DNA of 5,386 nt from an uncultured Candidatus Nemicrothrix sp. (GTDB taxonomy: Bacteria; Actinomycetota; Acidimicrobiia; Acidimicrobiales; Acidimicrobilacustridaceae), in assembly GCA_903827085.1 (NCBI GenBank), contig CAIKHC010000235.1, forward strand, positions 1-5,386, in the 5' to 3' direction. The notes beneath the pieces were generated by a model, which searched no databases, was not told the DNA's origin, and worked only from the letters and a program-made list of their open reading frames with translations. This document shows positions 1 to 5,386 of the stretch, piece by piece; positions within the stretch are counted from its first letter, which is position 1; the number at the start of each line of letters is the position of its first letter. The translations under genes were made by a program, and so were the position numbers.

Positions 1-397
1 CGATGTCGTCGGCCCCGCCGCTGTTGTGAAACACAACCTTCACTGCTTGCCCGATGGCAACTGCTTCATCTTCACAGCCGACGAGATTGGAGAGGATGAA
101 CCAATCCTCTTCCATGGCCACGATGATCGGAACATACGGCGTTACAAACGCCGGTGTCACAGGACGCCATACGCGGGTCCAGCTGTAGATCTCGCCGTTG
201 CCCGAACTCTCGACCCATTCAAGGGACCTCGAGGAGCATGCTGCACAAAGAAGCGCGGGCGTATGGGTGGCAGAGCGACAGTCGAGACAACGCTGGAAAC
301 GCAGTACTCCATCTCGACAGCCTTGCCAGTACGGTTCCGAAATTGGACCGGGCTGAGGAAGAGGAATTTCACCAGACTGAGGTAACAGCAAACTCAT
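1..397 (-). CDS. Zn-ribbon/OB-fold (DUF35) partner protein of the adjacent thiolase, 3' end cut by window edge
   Basis: Reading leftwards from the ATG at 397-395, 132 residues are open up to the edge with no stop. Residues 37-54 form a CxxC-x10-CxxC zinc ribbon (C37, C40, C51, C54) preceded by the family's usual 'PYW..C..G.LRFQRC' stretch. An OB-fold follows at about residues 60-130, containing 'GNGEIYSWTRVWRP' and 'PYVPIIVAMEEDW'. DUF35 proteins are typically 130-150 residues, so probably only a few C-terminal residues are missing. Known family members bind thiolase-fold enzymes and help hold the acyl-CoA or channel the substrate, for example ChsH2-DUF35 with Ltp2 and the small subunit of archaeal thiolase/HMG-CoA synthase complexes. 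The start overlaps the thiolase stop (ATGA, 397-394), and an AAGGA ribosome site lies 6 nt upstream inside the thiolase gene, which suggests translational coupling and a stoichiometric complex. The family call is firm; the substrate is unknown. Confidence 0.93.
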   Translation of the reverse strand, partial: MSLLLPQSGEIPLPQPGPISEPYWQGCRDGVLRFQRCLDCRSATHTPALLCAACSSRSLEWVESSGNGEIYSWTRVWRPVTPAFVTPYVPIIVAMEEDWFILSNLVGCEDEAVAIGQAVKVVFHNSGGADDI

Positions 398-1560
398 GGT
401 CGTTCCTTTCCGAGGAGTAGTACGTCTGTGAACAGTGCGCCCGAGCCGCCGCCGGTACACATCGCCACTTCGGCGTCGTGAACCTGCGAAGAAATACATT
501 CACCACGTAACTGCTGAACACCCCGGATCACTCGCTGAAAAAGCTGCACTGATGCTCCGCCATGGCTGAATGACATCGTTCCTCCATCTGTCGTTATGGG
601 GTGACGACCACCAGGTTCGATGACGCCAGACATCACATAGTCCCCGCCTTCGCCTTCGGCGCAGAAGCCAAACGCTTCGAATTGGCGAATCAGTTCAAAG
701 GAGAACGGGTCGTAGAACTCACAGACGTCGACATCTGACGGGCCGAGACCAGCGCCAGCAAATGCTTCCTCGGCGGCCCTTCGTCCGACGTGGCCGGCGA
801 TGAGGTCTGGCCGACGGACTCCCCCGAGATCCCAGACTGGAGGATGTTGATACGACGGCCCATAGTGATCTGTGCCACCACCGAGCAGGTACACAGGCGC
901 CTTTGCTGTGTCCTCGGTTCGATCAGCCCTGGTGAGAACCAGTGCGGTACCGCCCTCTGAGGTCATCGCGCAATCAAGAAGATGAAATGGGTCTGCGACC
1001 ATTCGGCTTTCGAGAACATCTGCAGCAGTGAATGGCCCGCGACCGAAATACACCGCTTCCGGGTTCACGTGCCCGTTATTGCGAATCGTCGCCGCTACAT
1101 GCGCCATTGATTCGGGCGTTGTTCCATACATGTGCATGTGCCGACGGGCCATAAGTGCAAACTCTGCGGCAGTGAACATGCCATAGGCGGCCACGAATTC
1201 GTTCGTTGGACGCGTCCACGGCGCAGTCGAAGCATGCTGCCGGTAACTGCCGGCCTCACCAGTCGCGATCAACACGTTGTTGGCCAGGCCACAAGCGATG
1301 GCCATTGCTCCTTCGATAACGGCTGGAATTCCGAGCGGCGACATCGAACGCCAAGCTGGCCCGATGCGGCTCTGATAGAGGAAGTTGCTGGCGATACCGC
1401 CAACGACGCCGTCGATGTCCCTGGGTTCTAACCCTGCGTCGGCGATCGCTCCGAGAGCAGCCTCAAGCGCAATGGACTGCGAGTCGTGACCTTCAAGTAC
1501 GCGGGCTTGTTTGGTGTTGTACACGCCAACGATCGCTACATCGCGAAATGGATGACCCAC
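394..1560 (-). CDS. thiolase-fold acyl-CoA enzyme (lipid-transfer/Ltp2-like), probable retro-aldolase or atypical thiolase
   Basis: 388 residues, the usual length for the SCP2-thiolase-like/lipid-transfer family. It opens with the family's 'RDVAIVGVYNT' strand. Other landmarks are 'DPFHLLDCAMTSEGGTALVLT' (190-210), 'EFYDPFSFELI' (281-291, where classical thiolases have NEAF), 'SHGGAS' (332-337, the His of the GHPxG motif kept as H333) and C368 in 'CTGGGSG' (368-374). By eye alignment the N-terminal nucleophilic Cys (CxSG) falls on S74 in 'MSPLG', so acyl-enzyme chemistry by the classical route looks impossible. The same family contains Ltp2, a thiolase-fold aldolase of steroid side-chain degradation that needs a DUF35 partner, and such a partner is encoded directly downstream with an ATGA overlap. 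The GTG start at 1560 is chosen because an in-frame TGA lies four codons upstream. A GGGGGAG site sits 12 nt before it. The cytosolic reaction (aldol cleavage, thiolysis or condensation) and the substrate remain open. Confidence 0.9.
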   Translation of the reverse strand: MGHPFRDVAIVGVYNTKQARVLEGHDSQSIALEAALGAIADAGLEPRDIDGVVGGIASNFLYQSRIGPAWRSMSPLGIPAVIEGAMAIACGLANNVLIATGEAGSYRQHASTAPWTRPTNEFVAAYGMFTAAEFALMARRHMHMYGTTPESMAHVAATIRNNGHVNPEAVYFGRGPFTAADVLESRMVADPFHLLDCAMTSEGGTALVLTRADRTEDTAKAPVYLLGGGTDHYGPSYQHPPVWDLGGVRRPDLIAGHVGRRAAEEAFAGAGLGPSDVDVCEFYDPFSFELIRQFEAFGFCAEGEGGDYVMSGVIEPGGRHPITTDGGTMSFSHGGASVQLFQRVIRGVQQLRGECISSQVHDAEVAMCTGGGSGALFTDVLLLGKERP

Positions 1561-1583
1561 GGTGATGTCTCACTCCCCCAGCA

Positions 1584-1606
1584 GTGTTTCGCCACAATGG
1601 CGACAC
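1584..1606. promoter_or_regulatory. inverted repeat in the divergent spacer, operator-like
   Basis: The arms TCGCCA (1589-1594) and TGGCGA (1598-1603) are perfect inverted copies around a 3-nt centre CAA. GTG (1584-1586) and CAC (1604-1606) extend the symmetry after a 2-nt offset. It lies between two divergent genes, overlaps the proposed -35 of the hydrolase promoter and ends 24 nt upstream of the thiolase start. A dimeric repressor site serving both genes is a plausible reading. An mRNA hairpin in the thiolase leader is the alternative. No regulator gene is in view. Confidence 0.4.
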
Positions 1607-1636
1607 GGTGCCTCTTTCCTTCCTAGCATCGCATCT
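1600..1636 (+). promoter_or_regulatory. candidate promoter giving a leaderless mRNA for the alpha/beta hydrolase
   Basis: TAGCAT at 1624-1629 fits the actinobacterial -10 pattern TAnnnT and is followed by exactly 7 nt before the ATG at 1637, the spacing expected when transcription starts at the A of the start codon. GCGACA at 1600-1605, 18 nt upstream, is a 4/6 match to TTGACA. No purine-rich ribosome site lies before 1637 (the preceding bases are pyrimidine-rich), which agrees with leaderless translation. Inferred from pattern only. Confidence 0.45.
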
Positions 1637-2533
1637 ATGGCTCCTGCTCCCCGACCACTTCTGCTCACCCTGGAGGATGGCACCGTTCTCGTGGGCGACC
1701 TCTACCTCCCAGATGCAGAGACACGATCTGCCCCCACCGTCGTCATGAGTCACGGGTTCTCCGCAACTCGCGCAATGGGACTGCCGTGGTTTGCTGAGCA
1801 GTTCGCAGCGGCTGGCTACGCCGTGTATCTCTATGACCATCGCGGACTTGGCGAGTCTTCAGGAGAGCCGCGAAATGTGGTGAACCCTTGGGTACAAACT
1901 CACGATATGTGGGAAGTCGTTGAGCAACTCCGCTCTCAGCCTGAAGTGCACCCTGATCGCGTTGCACTTTGGGGCTCAAGCTTCAGCGGCGGAGAAGCAA
2001 TTGTTCTTGGCGCTCTTCATCCCGACATCAAAGCAGTCATCGCCAATGCTCCGTTCGCTGGAATGGGAGACCTCATCGCGAATCCCACACACGCAGAGCA
2101 ACGCTTCATTGCAATGCGCGTCGCATTTGATAACGCAACTCTTGATGTCGGCCTCCGTGAAATCGGACCAATGGCGGTAGTTCTCGATTCAGGAATCGAG
2201 ACTGCTGTTCTGCCCCACCCGGAATCCTCGGAGTGGTTCCTCGCCCACGGGCCTCAAAATGGTTGGAAGAACTCCGTCACCATGGTCATGACGACCACAC
2301 CACCGTTTGATCCTGGAGCCTGTTCGCCTTCACTCAATGGAACTGCTCTTCTCATGGTTGTCGCCACAAACGATGAAGTTGCGTCAACTGCTGTTGCTCT
2401 CGACACCTATGAGCGCGCTTCAGGTCCGAAACGCCTCACCATGATTGATGGCCACCATTTCAGCGCATATGAAGAACCCGGACGCGAAAAGGCATTCGAC
2501 GCAATGGTCGACTTCCTCGACGAATTCCTCTGA
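1637..2533 (+). CDS. alpha/beta hydrolase (YcjY/S15-like serine hydrolase)
   Basis: 298 residues from the ATG at 1637. Visible landmarks are 'TLEDGTVLVGDLYLP' (11-25), the oxyanion-side 'MSHGFSATRAMGLPWFA' (37-53), 'LYDHRGLGESSG' (65-76), the nucleophile elbow 'WGSSFSGG' (112-119) with S115 as probable nucleophile, the likely acid D246 in 'VVATNDEV' and the likely base H274 in 'DGHHFSAYE' (271-279). The triad is therefore complete. There is no signal peptide, so it is probably a cytosolic esterase, amidase or C-C hydrolase; the substrate cannot be told. The frame is also open back to a GTG at 1562, adding 25 Ser-rich residues. The shorter start is preferred because the family usually begins just before the 'DGtvLvGdly' strand and a leaderless-type -10 stands 7 nt before it. 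It diverges from the thiolase gene and converges on the cupin gene, so it is its own transcription unit. Confidence 0.88.
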   Translation: MAPAPRPLLLTLEDGTVLVGDLYLPDAETRSAPTVVMSHGFSATRAMGLPWFAEQFAAAGYAVYLYDHRGLGESSGEPRNVVNPWVQTHDMWEVVEQLRSQPEVHPDRVALWGSSFSGGEAIVLGALHPDIKAVIANAPFAGMGDLIANPTHAEQRFIAMRVAFDNATLDVGLREIGPMAVVLDSGIETAVLPHPESSEWFLAHGPQNGWKNSVTMVMTTTPPFDPGACSPSLNGTALLMVVATNDEVASTAVALDTYERASGPKRLTMIDGHHFSAYEEPGREKAFDAMVDFLDEFL

Positions 2534-2535
2534 GG

Positions 2536-2563
2536 TAACCGCGTGAGCTGCGGTTAGCTCACG
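2536..2563. terminator. overlapping inverted repeats at a convergent junction, probable bidirectional terminator
   Basis: Two stems interleave. TAACCGC (2536-2542) pairs with GCGGTTA (2550-2556) around a 7-nt loop, and CGTGAGCT (2542-2549) pairs with AGCTCACG (2556-2563) around a 6-nt loop. The two folds exclude each other because each loop is an arm of the other. The structure starts 3 nt after the hydrolase stop (2531-2533) and contains the cupin stop (TAA, 2556-2554) and its last two codons. No T-run follows on either strand, so it would be a U-poor terminator of the kind common in high-GC bacteria, or a barrier to read-through. Confidence 0.55.
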
Positions 2564-3015
2564 ACAACGTTCGGGCGCGGAATGCCTTGCATTTCGCACA
2601 AAGCGAAGTAGCCAGCCAGCGAGGTTGCTCCGTCGGTGACCGATTCAACGTTTCCATCGGCATCAAGGTTGAGATTGGATCCGTACATGTGGAACCACAC
2701 CTGGGTGTTGTCTTCGATGCACTGGAGGGTGTGGACCGAACCGGCCGGTTCGTAAAGGAATGAACCCGCCCGATTCACGTAGTCGTATTCGTTGTACTTC
2801 CAACCGCCGCTGACGGTGTAGCCCCACACCGGACCAGTGTGCTTATGCGTCTGGACCTCGAAGCCCTTCTGCATGATGTTCTCGACGATCCAAAGACCTT
2901 CTTCGATCTTGACCTGCAGAACGCGAAGCTTGTTGCCATTCCCAATTTCGACCCACGGAATATCGTCGGCACCGATGTGAACGGCTTCAGGTGCATGTGC
3001 GTGAACGAGTGTCAT
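2554..3015 (-). CDS. cupin dioxygenase, 2,4'-dihydroxyacetophenone dioxygenase family
   Basis: 153 residues forming a single cupin barrel. Motif 1 contains 'QTHKHTGPVWGYTVSGGWKY' (55-74) with H57 and H59 as metal ligands, motif 2 contains 'GSFLYEPAGSVHTL' (84-97) with H95, and E76 and E89 are nearby acidic residues. The 36-residue spacing between the second and third His, the 'SGGWKY' turn and the C-terminal 'YFALCEMQGIPRPNV' match my recollection of 2,4'-dihydroxyacetophenone dioxygenase-like proteins. Those non-haem iron enzymes cleave the C-C bond between the carbonyl and hydroxymethyl carbons, giving a carboxylate and formate. Other ketone-cleaving cupins (Dke1-like) or a ChrR-type cupin are alternatives. 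The ATG at 3015 has AAGGAG at 3030-3025 with a 9-nt spacer. The gene lies 44 bp after the amidohydrolase stop on the same strand, so it is probably co-transcribed, although a weak TAACAT (3054-3049) could be a -10 of its own. Confidence 0.85.
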   Translation of the reverse strand: MTLVHAHAPEAVHIGADDIPWVEIGNGNKLRVLQVKIEEGLWIVENIMQKGFEVQTHKHTGPVWGYTVSGGWKYNEYDYVNRAGSFLYEPAGSVHTLQCIEDNTQVWFHMYGSNLNLDADGNVESVTDGATSLAGYFALCEMQGIPRPNVVVS

Positions 3016-3059
3016 GTCGGGAGTCTCCTTGAGTGACGAGATGCTGAGATGTTATGCCG

Positions 3060-4811
3060 TCAGCGCATACCGCGGACGAGTCGGCCGGGACGGGCCCCCG
3101 TGTCGTGATCGTCTTTCCGGGTGATCACACCAGCCACAACGGTAAAGCGGTAGCCGGAGGCTCGCTGGATCAACCGGTGCCCGCCAGCGGGTAGGTCGTG
3201 GACGAGCTCTGGATGCAACAACTGAAGATTCTCGAAATCGATGACGTTGAGGTCGGCGCGCTTTCCAACTTCAAGCGAACCTCGATCGCCAAGCCCATAG
3301 ACGATGGCCGTTTCGAGTGTTTGCATCCGCACCGCTGCCTCAAGCGAAAGCCGAGGACCGCGGGACCGGTCTCGCACCCAATGCGTCAGAACCATGGTGG
3401 GCATGCACGCATCGACGAGGAGGTTGCAATGTGCGCCGGCATCGGAAACGCCGAGAACCGATGCTGGATGGGTGATCATGTCGTACACGCCGTCAAGGCC
3501 CGCGTTGGCGTAATTGTTGATGCCCGCCATCATGAGCGCTCGACCGTCACGATCAAGCATACGGTCGTACATCATTTCCATCTCGGTCACGCCGGCTGCT
3601 GCAGCGAGCCCAGCGATGCTGTCTTCATGGCCAGGCTCTTGGTCGATGAGTTCACTCATCGGGAAGATGATCGAGGCCCCGTTTTGAGCAAAGAGTGAAA
3701 TCCCCTCGTAGAGCTCTCCGCTTGGCGGAAGATCTTCCTCGGAAAGAATCGCTGCTTTCACAGTTGAGTCTCGAAGTTTCGCGACCAGTGCATCGAGGTC
3801 GCCGTTTGATTCCTCACGCACCCTTTGGAATGTGGGCTTGCGAAGGAACGCATGCGAAGAAGTCAATCCAATCAGGAGACCCTGGCTCTTGGCCGACACC
3901 TGAGGAATAACACGCGCACCTTCCGAGCGGGCTTCAAGAGCAAGATCAAGGATCTCGCGGTAAAGGTCGATATTGGAGGGAATCTGATTGAGGATCATCA
4001 GCACCGGAATCGAAAACTCTGCGGACATTCGCCGCATCCAGTCGAATTCCTTGATGAGCATCTCTGGGTCGGAACTGACGACGCCCAAAGGCGAAACTTC
4101 AAATACCGGTTGACCGAATGCATGCATCGCCTCGGCAATCGCCCAAAGCTCATCGGTCGTGGCATGAGTCCCCGGTACATACGAACCGTCGGGGGCCTGG
4201 TGCGCATACGTGCGAGAGGAAGAGAAACCAAGAGCTCCGGCCTCGAGCGCTTCGGTCACCAACGAGGCCATTTGTGCCGCTTCATCACTTGTAGCGACGT
4301 GATCGCCCACGGCACGGTCGCCCATCACCCACACCCGCAACGCGCCATGAGTGATTTGCGACGCAACGTCGACCGACCACTGCCTTTTGTCGAGTGCATC
4401 GAGGTAGTCGGGGTAGGTGACCCAGTCCCAAGACATTCCTTCAGTGAGGGCGATACCCGGAATGTCCTCGACACCTTCCATCAGCTGAACGAGCTGCTCC
4501 CGACGCTCAGGGGCGACCGGAGCGAAGCCAACGCCGCAATTGCCGGTCACGATCGTGGTGACTCCGTGCGAAACCGACGGCTCGAGGATTTCGTCCCACG
4601 TAATTTGGCCGTCGAAATGAGTGTGAATGTCGACGAACCCAGGAGTAACGAGTAGTCCGGTCGCGTCGATCTCTTCTTCGCCTTCGCCAACAACGGTGCC
4701 GCCAACTTGGGTCAACACACCGCCTGTGACGGCAACATCTCCGATGAAATGAGAGCGGCCAGTGCCGTCGACGATGGTGCCATTGCGGATGACTAAATCA
4801 TGGAGGCTCAT
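3060..4811 (-). CDS. amidohydrolase-superfamily protein, N-acyl-D-amino-acid deacylase type
   Basis: 583 residues, typical of the long actinobacterial branch of D-aminoacylases. An N-terminal composite beta-sandwich strand 'LVIRNGTIVDGTG' (6-18) leads into the TIM barrel. Metal-site residues seen are H63 and H65 in 'GFVDIHTHFDG' and C92 in 'GNCGVG'. The HxH-to-Cys spacing equals that of Alcaligenes D-aminoacylase (C96). 'HPASVLGVSDAGAHC' (448-462) carries the catalytic Asp D457. The ending 'GSLEVGKRADLNVIDF' (511-526) and 'DTGARPGRLVRG' is family-typical. The His ligands expected on the two middle barrel strands are not seen: the matching places read 'PVFEV' (235-239) and 'PVLMILNQ' (269-276). 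The annotated D-aminoacylase activity is thus only a family label; it probably hydrolyses an amide or cyclic amide in the cytosol. The ATG at 4811 is backed by GGAGGA 5 nt upstream. The cupin gene follows after 44 bp; a P450 gene precedes by 151 bp. Confidence 0.9.
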   Translation of the reverse strand: MSLHDLVIRNGTIVDGTGRSHFIGDVAVTGGVLTQVGGTVVGEGEEEIDATGLLVTPGFVDIHTHFDGQITWDEILEPSVSHGVTTIVTGNCGVGFAPVAPERREQLVQLMEGVEDIPGIALTEGMSWDWVTYPDYLDALDKRQWSVDVASQITHGALRVWVMGDRAVGDHVATSDEAAQMASLVTEALEAGALGFSSSRTYAHQAPDGSYVPGTHATTDELWAIAEAMHAFGQPVFEVSPLGVVSSDPEMLIKEFDWMRRMSAEFSIPVLMILNQIPSNIDLYREILDLALEARSEGARVIPQVSAKSQGLLIGLTSSHAFLRKPTFQRVREESNGDLDALVAKLRDSTVKAAILSEEDLPPSGELYEGISLFAQNGASIIFPMSELIDQEPGHEDSIAGLAAAAGVTEMEMMYDRMLDRDGRALMMAGINNYANAGLDGVYDMITHPASVLGVSDAGAHCNLLVDACMPTMVLTHWVRDRSRGPRLSLEAAVRMQTLETAIVYGLGDRGSLEVGKRADLNVIDFENLQLLHPELVHDLPAGGHRLIQRASGYRFTVVAGVITRKDDHDTGARPGRLVRGMR

Positions 4812-4924
4812 TGGTGTCCTCCGACCTCTGTGATGCGGCAGTTTTGTAAGGGATTGATCGCAACGGAACCCGGGGAACCGGTGCCAGCGGCAGCCTGCCC
4901 ATCTCTACGTTCGAACGACATCAT
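4808..4924 (-). CDS. possible 38-residue small protein or leader peptide upstream of the amidohydrolase
   Basis: In the gap between the P450 and the amidohydrolase, an ATGATG at 4924-4919 opens a frame of 38 codons ending in TGA at 4810-4808. The stop overlaps the amidohydrolase ATG as ATGA, the same arrangement as the thiolase/DUF35 junction. The peptide starts 'MMSFERRDG', is Gly/Ala/Ser-rich in the middle and has no recognisable domain, membrane segment or amino-acid run typical of attenuators. The upstream ribosome site is weak (GAAAG). An open frame this short is not rare by chance and two rare-type codons (TTA, AGA) occur, so it may be only a leader region. Confidence 0.2.
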   Translation of the reverse strand: MMSFERRDGQAAAGTGSPGSVAINPLQNCRITEVGGHQ

Positions 4925-4962
4925 GTGACTCAGTCTTTCATCTCTTCAGCGCCCGGGGGTCT

Positions 4963-5386
4963 TCAGACCGTCAATCGGACAGGAAGTTTTTTGACACCAT
5001 TGTTGAGGTTGGATCTCACTCGTACAGGCTCGCCGACAAGCTCAATCTTCGAGAATCTCGCAAGCAATTGTTCAAAGAAAACACGACCTTCCAGCCGAGC
5101 AAGATGGACACCGAGACAAAAGTGTTCACCGATCCCGAATGAGAGCTGGGGGTTTGGGGATCTCGTGATGTCGAAACGCTGAGCGTCAGCGAAAACAGCC
5201 TCGTCTCGATTGGCAGAGGTGTAATACATCGCCACTTTGTCGCCTTTACAAATCTGTTTGCCCCCGAGTTCGACATCATCAGCTGCCGTCCTGCGGAAGT
5301 AGTGCAACGGAGTGAACCAACGAAGAATTTCTTCCACCGCACCTGGGATCAACGTTGGATCGTTCCGCAGCAGTTGAAGTTGATCC
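4963..5386 (-). CDS. cytochrome P450, C-terminal third (5' end beyond window)
   Basis: 140 residues are visible and the frame is open to the right edge. Numbering from the edge, the fragment starts in the helix before the K-helix ('LLRNDPTLIPGAVEEILRW', 5-23) with the ExxR pair E19/R22. Next come 'YTSANRDEAVFADAQRFDITR' pieces (55-75), the stretch leading to the haem loop, and the haem-binding 'FGIGEHFCLG' (83-92) with C90 as the thiolate ligand, followed by the L-helix 'LARLEGRVFFEQLL'. Bacterial P450s are about 400 residues, so roughly 260-270 are missing. The 'SANRDEAVF...P.LSFG.G.HFCLG' pattern is typical of the actinobacterial CYP125/CYP142/CYP124-like group, which hydroxylate steroid or branched lipid chains; assignment beyond P450 is inference. 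A TTG at 5352 is not a start, because the conserved helix continues upstream of it. The gene is read toward the amidohydrolase after a 151-bp gap. Confidence 0.95.
   Translation of the reverse strand, partial: DQLQLLRNDPTLIPGAVEEILRWFTPLHYFRRTAADDVELGGKQICKGDKVAMYYTSANRDEAVFADAQRFDITRSPNPQLSFGIGEHFCLGVHLARLEGRVFFEQLLARFSKIELVGEPVRVRSNLNNGVKKLPVRLTV

Noticed and set aside
26..385. A plus-strand open frame of 119 codons at the left edge
   Set aside because: The opposite strand encodes the DUF35 zinc ribbon and OB-fold continuously; the plus-strand product has no recognisable features.
1493..1840. A minus-strand open frame spanning the divergent spacer and opposite the hydrolase
   Set aside because: It overlaps the start of the thiolase gene and the conserved N-terminal half of the hydrolase; its product is low-complexity Arg/Ser/Cys-rich and has no family resemblance.
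3825..4655. A long open frame of 276 codons on the plus strand opposite the amidohydrolase
   Set aside because: It lies wholly antisense to a clearly conserved enzyme, is rich in Arg, His and Asn without any recognisable motif, and has the look of a codon-bias shadow.
4865..4879. Direct repeat GGAACC-CGG-GGAACC in the P450/amidohydrolase gap
   Set aside because: There are only two 6-bp copies, with no further copies nearby and no promoter context; chance is sufficient.
4908..4917. Perfect 10-bp palindrome CGTTCGAACG upstream of the amidohydrolase
   Set aside because: It is short, lacks extended symmetry and falls inside the possible small ORF; such palindromes are frequent at this GC, so it is not called an operator.
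4963..5352. Treating the P450 fragment as a complete 129-residue gene starting at TTG 5352
   Set aside because: Conserved P450 sequence ('LLRNDPT') continues in frame upstream to the edge, so the gene is simply cut by the window.

Overview
The window looks like a stretch of a bacterial chromosome carrying catabolic (accessory metabolism) genes, most likely from an actinomycete-type bacterium (Actinomycetota, perhaps Acidimicrobiia). This assignment rests on moderate GC (roughly mid-50s percent by eye), a GTG start, the kinds of families present (a CYP125/142-like P450 C-terminus, a thiolase-fold protein paired with a DUF35 partner, and a roughly 580-residue D-aminoacylase-type amidohydrolase) and a promoter placed as for a leaderless mRNA. 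It is an inference, not a measurement. There are no RNA genes, insertion sequences, CRISPR arrays or prophage signs.

Layout, left to right. A minus-strand pair fills 1-1560: a thiolase-fold protein (394-1560) is read first, then a Zn-ribbon/OB-fold DUF35 partner (397 down to the left edge, only its last residues missing), joined by an ATGA stop/start overlap. A 76-bp divergent spacer (1561-1636) separates them from a plus-strand alpha/beta hydrolase (1637-2533). The spacer holds an operator-like inverted repeat and a leaderless-type promoter. The hydrolase converges on a minus-strand cupin oxygenase (2554-3015). Between their stops lie two interleaved, mutually exclusive hairpins. Upstream of the cupin on the same strand come an amidohydrolase (3060-4811), a 151-bp gap holding a possible 38-codon small ORF, and the C-terminal third of a cytochrome P450 (4963 to the right edge). 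Gene density is high and no gene-free stretch exceeds about 150 bp.

How they may work together (inference). All products are soluble-type enzymes of degradation: P450 hydroxylation, hydrolysis of an amide or ester (amidohydrolase, alpha/beta hydrolase), oxidative C-C cleavage beside a ketone (cupin of the 2,4'-dihydroxyacetophenone dioxygenase type) and C-C cleavage or condensation of a CoA thioester (thiolase-fold plus DUF35). The thiolase-fold protein lacks the usual N-terminal nucleophilic cysteine, so it may be a retro-aldolase like steroid Ltp2 and not a true thiolase. The substrate cannot be read from the sequence, and nothing proves that the genes share one pathway. The most useful observations are the missing catalytic residues in two enzymes and the regulatory structures between genes.
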